Of a stretch of 64,000 bases of DNA, positions 35,540-48,503 are shown piece by piece. Below the pieces are notes generated by a model that did not search any database, had not been told where the DNA came from, and saw only the letters and a list, made by a program, of their open reading frames with translations. Within the stretch, counting starts at the first letter, position 1. Every line of letters starts with the position of its first letter. The stretch is from Dioscorea cayenensis subsp. rotundata (taxonomy: Eukaryota > Streptophyta > Magnoliopsida > Dioscoreales > Dioscoreaceae), in assembly GCF_009730915.1 (NCBI RefSeq), contig NC_052481.1:22046461-22110460 (forward strand), read 5' to 3'. A program made the position numbers and the translations under genes.

Positions 35540-36185
35540 GGGAATTGAATCTAGCATAATCTGTAGCTATTTACAAGGAATCATTATAGACCTGTGCAAC
35601 ATGGAGATGCCATTCAATTCACAAGAAGAGTGGCAAATAATTGAGGGTCTATAACTTCATTGCATCCATGGCTCAAAAAGAAACTTTATATGCTCTATGA
35701 GATAACATGCATTGGAAGAAGGCAAAGCTTTTCAGAACTCCATTCCTTTGCTTGTGATCAAACATGGAATTCAAAAACCCTTTGACACAACCATTCAATG
35801 AAAACCAGACACATTCACACATAAAATATATGTGAAAGTTGGTTTGGTTCAATCATGGGACCCACTCACAACTCAAAACTTATCTTTGTGCATTCTTTTC
35901 TTCTTCCTTTTGTTCTTCTTGATGATGATGAAGTTTGTGTTATGTGTTCCATCTGTTTTTACTTTGGTTTCATTTGTTTGAACACTAGGAATAAAAGTAG
36001 AAGTTCAGTGAATGAAGATGAGGGATCCATGCTGGCTTTTCTTGTCTCTTTTGTTTGATGTTTTGATTTGATGATACCATGCAGTTGGAGTAGGTGAGTT
36101 TCATAAATTACTGTGTGCTCTATGTTTGTTGGTTTTGACCAAATTTCAGCTCACCAAGGATTTGTCTCACACATCTTTTTTGACT
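35540..36185. other. Unusually conserved non-coding island, copy B
   Basis: Counterpart of 23080-23720, with the features described there. The 67-codon frame at 35855-36058 is the partner of the 68-codon frame in copy A. Confidence 0.5.
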
Positions 36186-37042
36186 ACCAAAATAAACTAG
36201 AAGTTAATAATAAAACTTAAAACTTAAAAGCAGCCTTTTAAAAAAATTTGTATAAACCATTAAAATATATTAGAAAAAATAAAAATACAAATACACTAAT
36301 TGAGATCAAAATACCATTAAAAACATAATTGAGACTTGTAACAATATTGTAGAACAATATTTAGTAAGATCAGATACTAAAATTAAGCTTTAGTACAAGT
36401 CTACTGTATGAAAAATTATATTTTTCATACATTTATAATTGCATGGCAAAGTAATTTATTATCATAAAATTATAATATCTGATATATAATTTTTTGTGTA
36501 TTTGACAAGCACTTGTCACTCCACATACTTTTCTCATATAATAAATTTTTAAAAATCATTAAGCGATAATAACAAATGCATCTATATTTTTATATATTTT
36601 TTTGATTTTATTGAATTGAAGGGTGCTTATCACTTGTTTGAAAAAAATTGAGAAGTATGTCAGCCACAGAGGTGTCTCTGAAAAAAAAAAACAGACAATA
36701 AAATTTTCAGGAGATGGCGTTGATGGTGGTCGATTAGTTAGACTGTGTGGAGCATAGAGAGTTGAAACTATGACTTAATGATCATATATATCCAAAATCT
36801 CCTAATTTGATTTTCTTAACTCTAATTGGAATGTAAATAGCTAGCCAAAAGGGATATATTTGATGCATTTTTATTATAATCCAAAATTATGAGATTGAGA
36901 AGTTAATTCAATTAAAGATATGGTTATTCCTCACCGACCAACTACTATTCTGGGAAAAGCTGCCATTTTTGACCATAATATTGAAGATTTATAAAAGTAC
37001 ATTTTTATCGAGAATAGATAACAACAACACAAACACAGAGAC

Positions 37043-37077
<35 letters not shown>

Positions 37078-37080
<3 letters not shown>

Positions 37081-37330
37081 GAGAAACTCCTCTCAAATGG
37101 TCACCATGAAAGCTTGCCAGAAAGCTACATACTGCCAGTGGATAAACGCCCAGGTTTGATCATCAACAAAGCCATTCCTGTCATAGATCTTGCTGCTCAC
37201 AATCATGAACAAACTGCCATGCAAATCCTTGAAGCTGCCAAGGAATATGGCTTCTTTCAGGTTCTCTCTTGATCTATTACTATTTTTATCTCTAATAATT
37301 ACAATAAAACTATTATTGATCTGCATGTAT

Positions 37331-37380
<50 letters not shown>

Positions 37381-38438
37381 CTTAAGGTGGTGAATCATGG
37401 AATTGAAGAAGAAGTGATAAGAGAGATGCTGAAGATAAGCAAGGAGTTCTTCCAGTTGCCAATTGAAGAGAAGGCTGTGTACTTTTCAGAAGATGTGACG
37501 AAGTTTCCAAGACTACACACAAGCACCACCCGTGTGAACAAACTGGAGAAAAAGGTCTGGAGAGATTATTTCAAGTTTGTTTGTCATCCTGTTGATCCTC
37601 AATCCATGGATCAATGGCCACAAAGACCAACCGGTTTCAGGTCCTTAATTTTTTCTTTTCTGTTTATTTATTTGCAACAGAAATAAGAATTTTTTCTTTT
37701 CTGTTTGTTTATTTGCAACAGAAATAAGTAGTTAGATTATAAAAACTTGTTTGTTTTACAGAGAGATTGCTCCAAAGTATTCAAAGTTTGCAAGAGAACT
37801 GGGACTGAAGATCTTGGAGTTTATTGCTCAAGGACTGAAACTTGATGATAACTACTTCAATGGAGAACTCAGTGATGGTACTTCCATTGTAAACATTAAC
37901 TATTACCCGCAATGTCCAGACCCAAGTCTAGCACTTGGCTTACTGAGTCACTGTGATCCAAATCTCATCACCGTTCTTCTCCCGGATGATCAAGTCAATG
38001 GCCTCCAAGTCCTTCACCATGGTGATTGGATTTCTGTTGATCCAATTCCCAATGCTTTTGTCATTAATGTTGGCCATCAATTGGAGGTATATTAACAACT
38101 GTATATTTTCTGCTTAATTAATTAATTACTTGTTGGAATAATTAAATATATATTTTGTTTACCTTGTTTTTTCATCATTTTTACTGCAGTTTATTACTAA
38201 TGGGATACTAAAGAGTGTGGAACACAGAGCAGCGACAAGCTCAGCCATGTCTAGGATTTCAATTGCAACATTCATTTATCCTAGCTCTGAATGTGTGATT
38301 GGACCTGCCAAACAATTGATTGATGAGAATAATGGTCCAATTTTCAGAGAATTCAAGTTGAAGGAGTTTCTAAGCATTTATAATGGTCACATTGGTGATA
38401 CTGCAAACATTATGGATGCTTTCAAAATCAAGGCTTGA
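37078..38438 (+). CDS. 2-oxoglutarate/Fe(II)-dependent dioxygenase B (hyoscyamine 6-dioxygenase-like)
   Basis: Four exons: 37078-37260, 37387-37640, 37762-38086 and 38190-38438, with the same intron positions and phases as copy A, giving 336 residues. The iron ligands are His209, Asp211 and His266, with RIS at 276-278, so it should be active. Differences from A include one extra codon (SDGTS instead of SDTS), a charge change at residue 3 and an earlier stop (KIKA instead of KIKALSL). The leader contains a (GA)n run ending just before the ATG, and intron 1 has (CA)n/(TA)n. Intron 2 carries a local duplication of about 45 bp. Substrate unknown, possibly split between the two copies. Confidence 0.93.
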
Positions 38439-39383
38439 AGTTTATAGCTTATTTTATGAGAATAAGACAGCATTGATCTTTGCTATAGATGTACTCTTGT
38501 CATTTTCAAGGAAACTCCTGAGAAGTTTCATATACTTTGAAGATGATCACATGAAGTTGAAGCTTGTCAGTTAATCATTAATAATAAAAATTATAAACTC
38601 AAATGATGGATTCCTTGTTGAGAAGATCATTGATGTTTATTTAAATGTGTTCAATGTTTGATCAAATATTGTGTGCATTTGAATAGTCTTGGCATTTTTG
38701 AAAGATATTATTGTTAATTTTAGTTTATTTAATAAAAAGAAAAACATATTAAAAACAGTTTCAGCACGTTTGATATTTGGAGTTGCAAAGAAAAACCGTG
38801 CTTCTAAAAGTCAACCTTTTAAAAATCAATAAATATACATATGGCTTTGCTTTCTCGCATTCATAGTGGAATAATCATCTCGTTATAATTATATATAGTA
38901 TTCTTTCTGAGATGAATAAATTAAATATTTTACTAGTGATTCAAATCTATTTCTAAAATACTTTTTTTTTTAAAATAAATTTCTAAAATACTTTCATAAA
39001 TCTCGTGTTTATAACTACATACAATTTAATTATCTCACAATAAATAATTAATATTTTATTTCCTTTGTAATTCAAAAGTTGAGAGCTCAATCCTGCAGCT
39101 TATTTATATTTATCAATATATATATGCAATTTATTTCAATGTTGATCACCAATCTAATGAGAGTTTTTTTATATTGCACTCTTTTGTTATTTATTATCAA
39201 AATATTTAATAAATTTCTCATTTTTTTTTATCATTAGAGTAATTGGTTGCTACTTCGTACTTTAGGGTTACAAGTATCTCATAAATTATTTTAAACTTTT
39301 AAAGATAATTTTTTTAATGCTATAAGCTCTAATTTTAACTGAGAATATATATATATATATATATATATATAAGTTTATGAATG

Positions 39384-40832
39384 ACAACTATTTGAACTCC
39401 CTAAACGGGTAATATGTAAAATTGATAGGATTAGGCCAGACTTTCTTTTGAATGGACGAGACTTATCTAATGCAAAATGTAGTCTTATGGCATGGTCCCG
39501 GATCTACAAGTCCAAGATTCAAGGAGGCTGGGGTATTTTGAATTTGAGTGACTTCAACCATGCCCTAAATAAGCAATTAATCAACTTTAAAAATATACTA
39601 TTTTTAAAAAATTAAATTTATTATATATTATGAGATAAAATAATAAAAACTAGTTTAAAACAATATAAATTTAGTGTTATGTTATAAATTTTTAATATTA
39701 TTAAAATAATATTGGTAAAAATTTTACGAGAAATTGAGAAGTGTAAAATAGGTCTTCTACTTTAATATATATATATATATTGATATATAGTATTTATTAG
39801 AATTTTATGTAATAAGGGGCGGGGATTCCCCGATCCTGTGGGGATCCCCGCGCGGGGAGTGAGTGGGGCGAATTTTTCCCCACGGGAAATTTAAGGAAGC
39901 GCGAATGGGGACGGGGATCCCATTCCCTTCCCCGCCCCACCCAATTTGCATCCCTATAGAAGAAGGGGTTCTCAGTTAAATCATTTAACACCTTCCTCAA
40001 CGATGAGGGGACGAGATGTCCCCTAAGCAAATTCCTCTGGAGAGGTGTGTGCCCCTTGAAAGTGAAAATATTATTTTGGCTAATTCTCAATGACAAGATC
40101 CTAACTCTGGAAAATCTAGCTCGCAGAAGATGCAATAGGGTTGCCACCACCACTTGTGCCCTTTGCCTTTCGGGTTGTGAGGATGTGAACCATCTTTCGG
40201 TTAGTTGTCCCTTTGCGGCCCGGATTTGGACACATTTCAATGTTGTCTTCAGTGTCTCCACTTCCTCTGCCTCTCTGAGTGAGATTTGGTCCATTTGGGT
40301 TAATAGGCCTTTCCCTCACAAGCCCTTGGGAAATTTACTTGTTCGTGCTACTTGTTGAGCTCTTTGGGCCAAAAGGAATAGCCGTATTTTTTTCCTTGCT
40401 TGGCCTCTAATTTAATTCTCTGCAATCATTTTCAAAATTGACAGGTTGTTTCTCACTTGGTTTTTTGTAGCCTTAGGTTCGGTTCAGGCCCAATTGGCGC
40501 CTTCCATCTCATTGATCAAGCGCAATCTCTCCTTCGCAAAGTCCCTGCCTGGCAACCAGAGTGCCCCTAACGCCCTTGAGAGTGGTATTGAGGATTCACA
40601 CCTCTACCAACATCTCTCCTTTTTCTGTTTGCCCCCGGTTGGGGGCGCTTCCGGGTTTCGTATGTTTTCTTGTCGTTTTGTTATAGTGCTCTGCCTGCTT
40701 TGCTTTTTTTGCATTTTGTTCTTCTACCGATGTCAACTCACTGGTTTATTTGGCCTTCATGTCCCTATCTATTCTTGTTTATTTTTTATGTGATCATATG
40801 TAGTTTATCCATCTTTTTTTTAAAAAAATAAT
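39384..40832 (+). mobile_element. Broken LINE (L1-like), interrupted by a GC-rich hAT fragment
   Basis: At 39400-39560 translation gives the LINE reverse-transcriptase tail (FLLNGRD, then GGWGILNLSDFNHA). The sequence is then interrupted by AT-rich DNA and a GC-rich hAT end (39815-39958). It resumes at about 39959 with the zf-RVT region (VKILFWLILNDKILTLENL, then RRRCNRVATTTCALC and HLSVSCPFA). The element ends at about 40832 in a T/A-rich tail after gtagtttatccatc. In-frame stops show it is dead. Confidence 0.75.
39815..39958. mobile_element. Partial GC-ended hAT element inside the LINE
   Basis: Words such as ggggcggggattccccg and ggggatcccattccc, and the end caatttgcatcccta, are the reverse of the termini of the hAT family at 2925 and 32931. 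Only one end is clear. The left terminus is lost or lies unseen in the AT-rich stretch 39580-39815. Confidence 0.6.
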
Positions 40833-41444
40833 AAATAAACAAAACATCAGTTCATAAAATTTACTATTTGGGCCCTTCAAACAATCATTAAGAAAAAAAA
40901 TTCTATAAATATATATAATTAATTTTTTAATAATTAATATTTAATCTAATTTTACTATAAAATCACAAACTTGATGGAAGGGAGGATTCAAAGTCTAGAA
41001 TGTTCCCCATTTTGTCACTAATTAATTTTTTTTAAAAAAAAAATTACAAAAGTTGATGGGAATGTTAGCGTCAACGAACACGTGACGTGAACCCTTACAT
41101 GAGGGCAAGCCAAAACCTTGTTGTTCAAGTTAAATTCAAAAAATAAAAAGACAATTCCAATAAAGCCATCTCAATAGTTGACACTTTGACTAATCTAGAG
41201 AAAGATATAAGAAATCAAATCCAATTCTCTTATTAATAGGCCCCACTTCTCCCCTGTTTCCACCTCTCCCTATCACAACTCTTCCCAAATACACCCCTAT
41301 AAAACTACATAATCAATTACTCTATTTTTACTATATTATAACTTTTTATGAGGACTTTTATGCAAATCAAACAAAACCAACGGTCTCCATATAAACTCAA
41401 AGCGGGAAGCGGTTACTTTTACCGTCTTAGCACTGCATTGACAA
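40833..41444. other. Upstream region of the ERF096-like gene
   Basis: No gene is seen. It contains acacgtgacg at about 41078-41087 (an ACGT core, as bound by bZIP/bHLH factors). A TATA-like cctataaaac at 41296-41305 lies about 140 bp before the start codon. Confidence 0.45.
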
Positions 41445-41855
41445 ATGGAAGAGAGCTCTCCAAGACAAACCAAGAACGAGAGAGAGGATCCTGAGGTCCG
41501 GTACCGGGGAGTTCGCCGCCGTCCATGGGGCAAGTTCGCTGCCGAGATCCGTGACTCCAACCGGCACGGCGTCAGAGTTTGGCTTGGCACCTTCAACACT
41601 GCTGAGGAGGCTGCCCGGGCTTATGACCGAGCTGCTTATGCCATGAGAGGCAGCTTTGCTGTTCTTAACTTCCCCAATGAGCATCGTTCTTTAACCTCTT
41701 CTTCTTCATCATCATCATCATCTTCTTCTTCTTCTTCTTCTTCTTCTTCTTCTTCTTCTTTGAGGAGTGGGCAAGTTATAGAGTTGGAGTATTTGGATGA
41801 TAAGTTGTTAGAGGAGATGCTTGCTCCTGAGGAGAAGGGAAACAACAACAAATGA
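41445..41855 (+). CDS. Small group IX ERF transcription factor (ERF096/ERF098-like)
   Basis: An intronless 136-residue nuclear DNA-binding protein. One AP2/ERF domain spans residues 20-77 ([19 protein letters not shown] to LNFP), with the GCC-box-contacting Arg and Trp residues and the WLGTF and RAYD elements. After it comes a run of 21 serines (85-105), then the C-terminal activation motif [15 protein letters not shown], typical of the ERF095-098 subgroup of group IXc, which activates jasmonate/ethylene defence genes and responds to ABA. The start is the only in-frame ATG before the domain. Most of its length is the DNA-binding domain, as normal for this subgroup. Confidence 0.93.
   Translation: MEESSPRQTKNEREDPEVRYRGVRRRPWGKFAAEIRDSNRHGVRVWLGTFNTAEEAARAYDRAAYAMRGSFAVLNFPNEHRSLTSSSSSSSSSSSSSSSSSSSSSLRSGQVIELEYLDDKLLEEMLAPEEKGNNNK
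41698..41760 (+). repeat. Coding trinucleotide microsatellite (TCT/TCA)n in the ERF gene
   Basis: About 21 consecutive serine codons, mostly tct with a block of tca, between the AP2 domain and the activation motif. Length change by slippage would stay in frame. Confidence 0.85.
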
Positions 41856-42924
41856 AATTTATTAGTTTGTTTGTTGTTGTTGCATGTTCTTCTTCTTAAT
41901 TCTTCTTCTTCTTTGCATTTAGTGAAGATTTAATATGACTTCAGTCATGTTTCATGATTGTTGATTTTATTAGTATCAGGATTCATTTGGATTTTTAAAA
42001 GAATGAATGAGGTTTATTGAATTCTTTTGGAGTGTGTTCTTCTTTTAATTTGCATGATTGATGTGAAGATATGTTTTAGCTTCAATTGATCATGTTAATT
42101 TGATTATAGGTTTGGGTAGAAGTTGGTATAAGTAATGTTGATTGTGTTTATATTGATCAGCATTCATTTGTGTTTTGAATAAAAGAAAATGAAGCTTTCT
42201 ACTATTCATCATCTTCTTCTTCTTTGCATGAAGTCGATCGAGATTAACTTCAAAAGTTTGATATATTGTTGATTATATTGATTTGAAGAGATCAACATTT
42301 GATTATTTTTGTAATTGGAAAAGAAGAGGTGAAGTTTGTATGTTGTTGTTGTTCTTTTTCTTCTTCATTTTATGAAATGAAGATATTCAATAATATCAAT
42401 TTTGAATATTGTTTATTAATTGGTTTATAGAGAATATTAGCTATCATTATGTTTTGATAATAAGAGATGAAGTATGTTTCAGGATTTTTTGTTATTTTTT
42501 ATTTTTATTAAGTGGGGGCTTTGAATCCTCCATTCTCGACTTGAAATGAAAATAAAATACTAACCCCTGTGTTAATGGTAAAGATGGTATCTTTAATTTC
42601 TACATTTGTTAATTTATAAATATTTGTTTATAGTAATAATTTTTTTCAACTGATCTTCAGTGGGAAAAAAAAAGAAAGGGCAAGGAGTTGTTATAAAATG
42701 ATGAAAAAGATAATTTAAGTGAAATATTTGGAGAAAATTGCTGATTAGACTAATTAATTGTTTTTTATAATATTGCTTTAATTATAAAGATGTAACACAT
42801 ATTGTATCCAAAGAAATGAAGATGATCCTATGAAAAAGTAAGCAAATTGTGCCAAAAAATGATCAATATCATTTGATGGCATGATGCAATTTATTCAATA
42901 AGTGTCCATGTTGTGTAATAATTT

Positions 42925-42965
<41 letters not shown>

Positions 42966-43234
42966 TGCAAGATCATAGTTAACATCGAGCACTAATTAAC
43001 GATCAACATTAATGGCACAAGAAACCTAAGAGCAAAATATATTAATCATTTAAAAACCGGAAATAGACTCTAATTAATTTGGATGGCCATGGAAAGTAAA
43101 CCAAACAATAGAGAGAACAACAAGAACAATTCAAATTCAGTTTAGTAATATGACTACAATAATTCAAACTGCTTGCCAGAATTCTGAATCTCACACAGGA
43201 CCAAGATCAACCTGACATTAAAACTTGATGTCGT
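41856..43234. other. 3' flank of the ERF gene and intergenic DNA
   Basis: No gene is seen. Poly-T/CTT-rich 3' UTR follows the stop. A (TA)n microsatellite lies at about 42929-42960. Confidence 0.5.
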
Positions 43235-43650
43235 GAAGGCAATGGCGTTTTTTCTCGTTTTACAAATTCCTCAACGATGGTGAACTAAGATGTCTAATAA
43301 GTCAAGCTATATGAAAGGGACCTTATTTTCAGAAAACCAACATTTTCAAATGGAAAAAAAAAACTTACTTGAGAGGACGAGATCTTAATCCTAGTAAACT
43401 TTGCCAAACAAGCCTGTAATAGATTACCTTTTATTACTGATCATACTCTGCCATGTTGCACAGGAAAATGTTGACCATTGCTTCTTTAAATGCCCCTTTG
43501 TCTCCAAATTCTGGATTCACTTTTGTCACATATTCAGTCTTTCTCGATATCTACTCTTAATGAAGGAGTGACCTTGATAAGCACTTTTGGTGTCAAGGCT
43601 ATCATTTGGAATATTTAGCTAAAATAGAACAACTGCGTTTTTAATTTTTA
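43235..43650 (+). mobile_element. Old LINE fragment (zf-RVT region)
   Basis: Broken frames give FYKFLNDGELRC, then FAKQACNRLPF and a cysteine pair, matching the zf-RVT region of the LINEs at 7.1 and 40.0 kb, but with several stops. An even shorter echo (acaaattcttggatggtgga) occurs at about 44202. No tail or target duplication is seen. Confidence 0.55.
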
Positions 43651-43899
43651 TGTCCTCACGATTTACTTGATTATAATCAAAATTGATCATCACATAATTC
43701 CCTCTTGAATATCTACAACCCCTAATGTGAAAAAAAGCAACATGGAGGAATCTTAAGTTACATTAAATGGAGCCTTGACTTTCTTCACTCTCTTGCCAAT
43801 GCTCTTACCTCACAACGACTAACACCTTCCATCTAGGATATCCTCGATTAAGTGATCCAACCCTAGACACTGTCTAGCCTTCTTGTTCTGGCTGCCCTA

Positions 43900-45330
43900 G
43901 CTTTTAGCATTATAAGTTCCTTCTTGTTCTGCCCTACTCAAATTTGGTGGGTCAAGGGACTACCTGTGTATATAATACACCATTTCCTATGCGGCGTACA
44001 ATGCCATGAGTCGTACAACTAGCAAAGTGTACTAGGATTATATATATAATTCTTCCTCGATTATCTAGCCGACAAATTGAATGATGTTTGCTAATTCACA
44101 AAACTAAGAGAGAAATGAATTTAATTAACCAAGATGACGAATCTAGGGTAAATCAAGATGAGAACATGGTACCTTGGACACAAATTCACTTGAAACTACT
44201 TTACAAATTCTTGGATGGTGGAGATTCCTAAGTTAGAATGACCTCTTTCTCAAGCGTCCAAACCCTAATTTCATACAACGACACCAATCGCCATACAATT
44301 GCATCAGAAGGTTCTGTGAGTCCCATTTATATTAGGTTTAACCCTAATCTAGAGAGTTTGACACCATACACCCTATATCTAGGCGTGCGCTCAACCTCTA
44401 TCCTCTATGTGGATCTATGCATGATTGATTTCTCAATCCTAATCATATATATAAATTAGATGTGTGTTTGGGTTTTTACACTAGCAAACACAAGCATAAA
44501 GCAACATAGAGGATAGTAAGAACAACTCAAATAGCTAATATAATTAAAAAGAAAATTAACTACAAATTATCCGAAGATTCAATAATCCAAGGCACCAATA
44601 AAGATTTAACCTCTCATCATACAAGAATCCATGACAAAATCCAAAACTAGAGACATGAATAAAAACATATGAAGAACTTCCTCAGTGGTTCTCTCTATTT
44701 GGATGATGGAATCTCTCTGATTAATTGTCGATTTTGCCCTCAATCTGGTACCTAATGGACTGATATTATAGCGTCAACGTGTCCTGGATTGGTGTCTTTT
44801 GATCTTCGCTTGAAACCCTAGCCTCTAATAAAGCTCTCGCCAAAAGTTCCTCACAAAACCCTAATTGTCAAGCTTTATACTACAGGTAAAAAGATAGTGC
44901 ACACCCATGTATGTTTATAATGTGCTTGACTCGTGCTGATTGTTGTCGACACTTGGGACTTGAATGATCTTCTCAATTTTTGGAACTCCACTAATAACCA
45001 CGCCCAAGAAGCATGCTTATGCTCTTTAAGCATGATCGTGATCTATGCAAGAAAATCGTTCTCTGGATGTGCTTTGAATTTTCTCTATACCCGTAAATCT
45101 GCATGTTCTAAGCATGTTCATGTACGGCCGTGCTCTTATCTGAAAATTGTACTTTCTTACACAAATTGCTCCAATTCGCTTCAATTCCATTCATTTTGTC
45201 CTGATTTCCTAAATACTTGCTCAATAAACATAAAATACCCAACATATATAGCACAAAAATAAAGAAATTCATGTTAAAAGACAAGTTAAGTGCATGAGTT
45301 TTTAATATGAAAAATATGTATTTCATGCAA
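43900..45330. other. Repeat-like DNA of unknown family
   Basis: Composition changes to balanced, with no long open frame. Phrases such as gtttttacactagcaaacac look like non-coding parts of a retroelement, but I cannot identify ends or a family. No gene is claimed. Confidence 0.3.
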
Positions 45331-45339
45331 TCATTAGCA

Positions 45340-45690
45340 TAATTTTTTTAATAAAAGTGGATAAACCACTAATTCATTAAATAAAAAGTGAGAACAATAG
45401 TAGAAAGAGCGAGTACAAAAGTATAGAAAATTAAAGATGGATATTAAAACACCAAGCAAAAAAGAAAAGAAGATATATTCACCAGAAGTGAAAACTGATT
45501 AAATACCCTAGGTAACTTACTAACAACACGGAAGAACATTGGCACTTTGGAGGCAATCCAAGTGAAATCATTCTTGCTTGAGGCAATCCAGTGGTTTATT
45601 TAGTATTGTATCTATGTGTTTTTTTTTTTGTACCCGTCTTTTGTTGTTATTTTAATAAATTAGTGGTTTATATACTCTTACTAAAATAAT
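45340..45690. mobile_element. Two LINE 3' tails in opposite orientations
   Basis: At 45343-45380 (attttttttaataaaagtgg then ataaaccactaattcatt) is a LINE 3' end on the minus strand. At 45590-45690 (attttaataaattagtggtttata) is one on the plus strand. Both resemble the terminus of the LINE at 8291 (aaagtggtttatt). Only short terminal pieces remain. Confidence 0.5.
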
Positions 45691-47290
45691 AATAATAATT
45701 AAAAAATCTAAAAAAAATTAATAGCAACAATTAATCATACCTTCGCTTGATTATAAATAGTGTCTTCGAAGAAATCTCTTCGAGAAGATCGGAAATGTGT
45801 CCAAATTGGACAGTCATTTGAACATGATCATAATTTACTAGGGATGTACGTTCATCTAATTTAATAACATAACTATATATATACAGAAACGGCAACGATC
45901 TAATATAGAGTACTAACCGATATATAATTCGCACCCTTCTTCATCCATCAATGAACAATGACATAAGAAAATCAGACCATAGATGGTTTGATATATTGTG
46001 TGGATATAGATTTATAAAAGGAGTATTCTTCTTGAAAAGCTTAAAATATCAGTCCAATTTGGATGGCCATAAGAAACATGCAAACCTGCAGACCAAACCA
46101 ATTACCAAACCCAAGAACAAGACTTCAGAATTATTGCAGTTCTACCACTAAAATAATAAAAATAAGGAACCCCTAGCCTTCACCTAATAACAATTGTTTT
46201 CAAAGAAATCAGATTTAGAATAACATATATATATATATATGTATGTATGTATGTATATATAGATATATATAATTCAGAAGCAGCCTGGAAGGAAAGAACA
46301 AGGAACCAACAGTTGAAGGTTTTGACCCACTTGATGTTGTTCATCATGAAATAATGAAGATATGGTCATAGTTTGACTGCTTAAGTGTTCTTTAATTGAC
46401 CTGCCTTTAATTTCCTACCTTTGATCATTGCTTATAGATGGCGACCTTTCTGTTTTTGGAACATAAAAGGAGAACCACAAATTCTTCTTGTCTTCAGCTA
46501 TTACCATGTATTTCACTTGATTAATTTCTAGAAATGAAATATATTCATCTACTTGATCAAATCAAATATACATGCATGCAGGTTAACATATATACATTCA
46601 TACCAAGCCAAAAAGAACCAAAATATCTTTAATAAAGATTAATTTTGTTTGCATATATAGATTAGCTATATTATATTGAGTAAACCATAAGTCTAGCTTC
46701 CATGAACTAAAGCTAAACTTTCATTTTAATGGAGGACTACGTTATCAGTTATATATAATCATCTGAATCTAATTAATCCAAACATATACATGCATCAAGG
46801 ACTCATTAATAATATTTTAATCATACAAACATGAAATGACTGTACTTGTACATGGATTTGCTTTGCATGATGGGACGCTTTAAAGCAATACAGTGGAGTT
46901 CAGATTCAAAGAACCTATGCTACCAGTATCAAAACCTATCTTTCTTTTGGAATGAAGGACCACAATTGGAGACTATGAACCAAATTTTATATTGGCTCTA
47001 TTTAATCTATCATGCATGTATTAATTGTTTGACTTTAACTTTGATCTATGTTCTTATAATTCATCTGTGTATTGGATAGAGACGTAGATAAAGACAGAAA
47101 TATGTTCCCTTTTTTACCCTTTTTAGCCAAGTTCATTGCACCAGTTAATACTACACTAGAAGAACAAGTTGCTGATCTGACATGATTCCATTTAGACATG
47201 TGTTGTTTCACTTGATTATAAACTTCTATGTTTTCTTGTCTTTTTTATGTTTGAAATTAATTTGTGTCTATTTCAATTCACACACACTCA

Positions 47291-47334
<44 letters not shown>

Positions 47335-48190
47335 AATTCATATATTCATTCTTAATACAAATATATATACTTAATATATTGAAAAGTTATAGTGTTTTTT
47401 TTATGTATATACATATACATATATATATAAGGAAATATATAGAAAGGTCATTTCTATGTACATGCATCATATTTAAGTTGTACTCATTTATGTATACTTT
47501 TAAAAAATCAGTGAATAAATATATATAGTTTACTTTATTAAAAATATATTGTGGATATATCTTACAATACATGTTCCACCCTCTATAGTCTTGACTTGTA
47601 AATAAAACTAACAAGCCAACTAACAATAGTTAGAATGAGTACTTAAAATATTCACAATCAATGAATTGAAAAGGACTAATAACATAACCCATAAAATGAA
47701 AGGCCACAAATAAAAAAAAAAGAATTGTGTTATTTAAAAAGAAAAATCAAAGATCTTTATCAAATTAAAAAGCATGCAAGTAGGCCATCCACTTGCATAA
47801 ATTTATAAGCTAGCATAATTTATTAATCAATTATATCCTAACTCTTAAACTTTTATAAATAAATAAATCACTCATAATTCTTCCAAAATACACACACATA
47901 TACATGTTAATCAATAAAACTGAAAATTCATGATAATGATACATACAAAAAATATCACAAGTTCCTTTCATGACATTGATATTCTAATTAAAATTTCCAT
48001 TTTATTTAATTTTTGTTTTATAATATAAACCAAAGATAGTTAATGAGATTATTTATTACTAAAATAACCAATGATGTGCATATACGTGTATTATTAATTC
48101 AAATAAAATAATTAAGTTGAAACTAGACCGGGAATGCAGGAGCATGAATAAAATAATATATAAGAAAAGGAGGGGGGTGGAGGACAAACT
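45691..48190. other. Intergenic DNA with (CA)n and (TA)n microsatellites
   Basis: No gene is seen. (CA)n covers about 47281-47330. (TA)/(TATG)n occurs at about 46226-46272. The small frames here are low complexity. Confidence 0.55.
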
Positions 48191-48198
48191 TACAAAAG

Positions 48199-48396
48199 TG
48201 ACGTCATCTAATCTGGACATATACCGCCGCCCTGCGTCACTTTAGCACGTGACCTATTAACATCCCGGGCCCACTGGGCCCACAGGGCCGGGCCCCCACC
48301 AAAAGGAAGCACCCTACCCAGTACCCAACGTCCCATCCATGTAACCCTTCATCCATGGAACTCTTCATCCATGTATTCCCTTATCCACTATAAATA
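48199..48396 (+). promoter_or_regulatory. Dense promoter of the ERF1-like gene
   Basis: Visible sites in order: TGACGTCA (48199-48206, TGA-class bZIP), CCGCCGCC (48224-48231, contains the GCC-box core GCCGCC), CACGTG G-box (48246-48251), two GGGCCCAC TCP-type sites (48267-48274 and 48276-48283), and the TATA box CTATAAATA (48388-48396) 108 bp before the ATG. The block is far more GC-rich than its surroundings. GCC and G-boxes suit jasmonate/ethylene control, and the GCC core could allow ERF feedback. Confidence 0.65.
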
Positions 48397-48503
48397 CTAG
48401 TTTTCCTTTCTCCGCATCCACTTCCAGTAAAAAACCATAACCGGAAAAACAAACAAACTCGGAACTCCACTTCCAAGTTTTCAGTTAAACCAGTTAAAAT
48501 CCC

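Larger units (their letters stand above)
30370..39115 (+). repeat. Segmental duplication, copy B (split by a solo LTR)
   Basis: Collinear with 22520-26625. The block runs 30370-30536, is interrupted by the LTR insert 30537-35114, and resumes from 35115 to about 39115. Across the LTR the sequence rejoins that of copy A (aaaaatattttta, then ttaattaacaa), which proves the LTR arrived after the duplication or at least only in this copy. Confidence 0.9.

Noticed and set aside
47247-47528. 93-codon frame with a long His-Thr run
   Set aside because: Encoded by the (CA)n microsatellite; no protein family.
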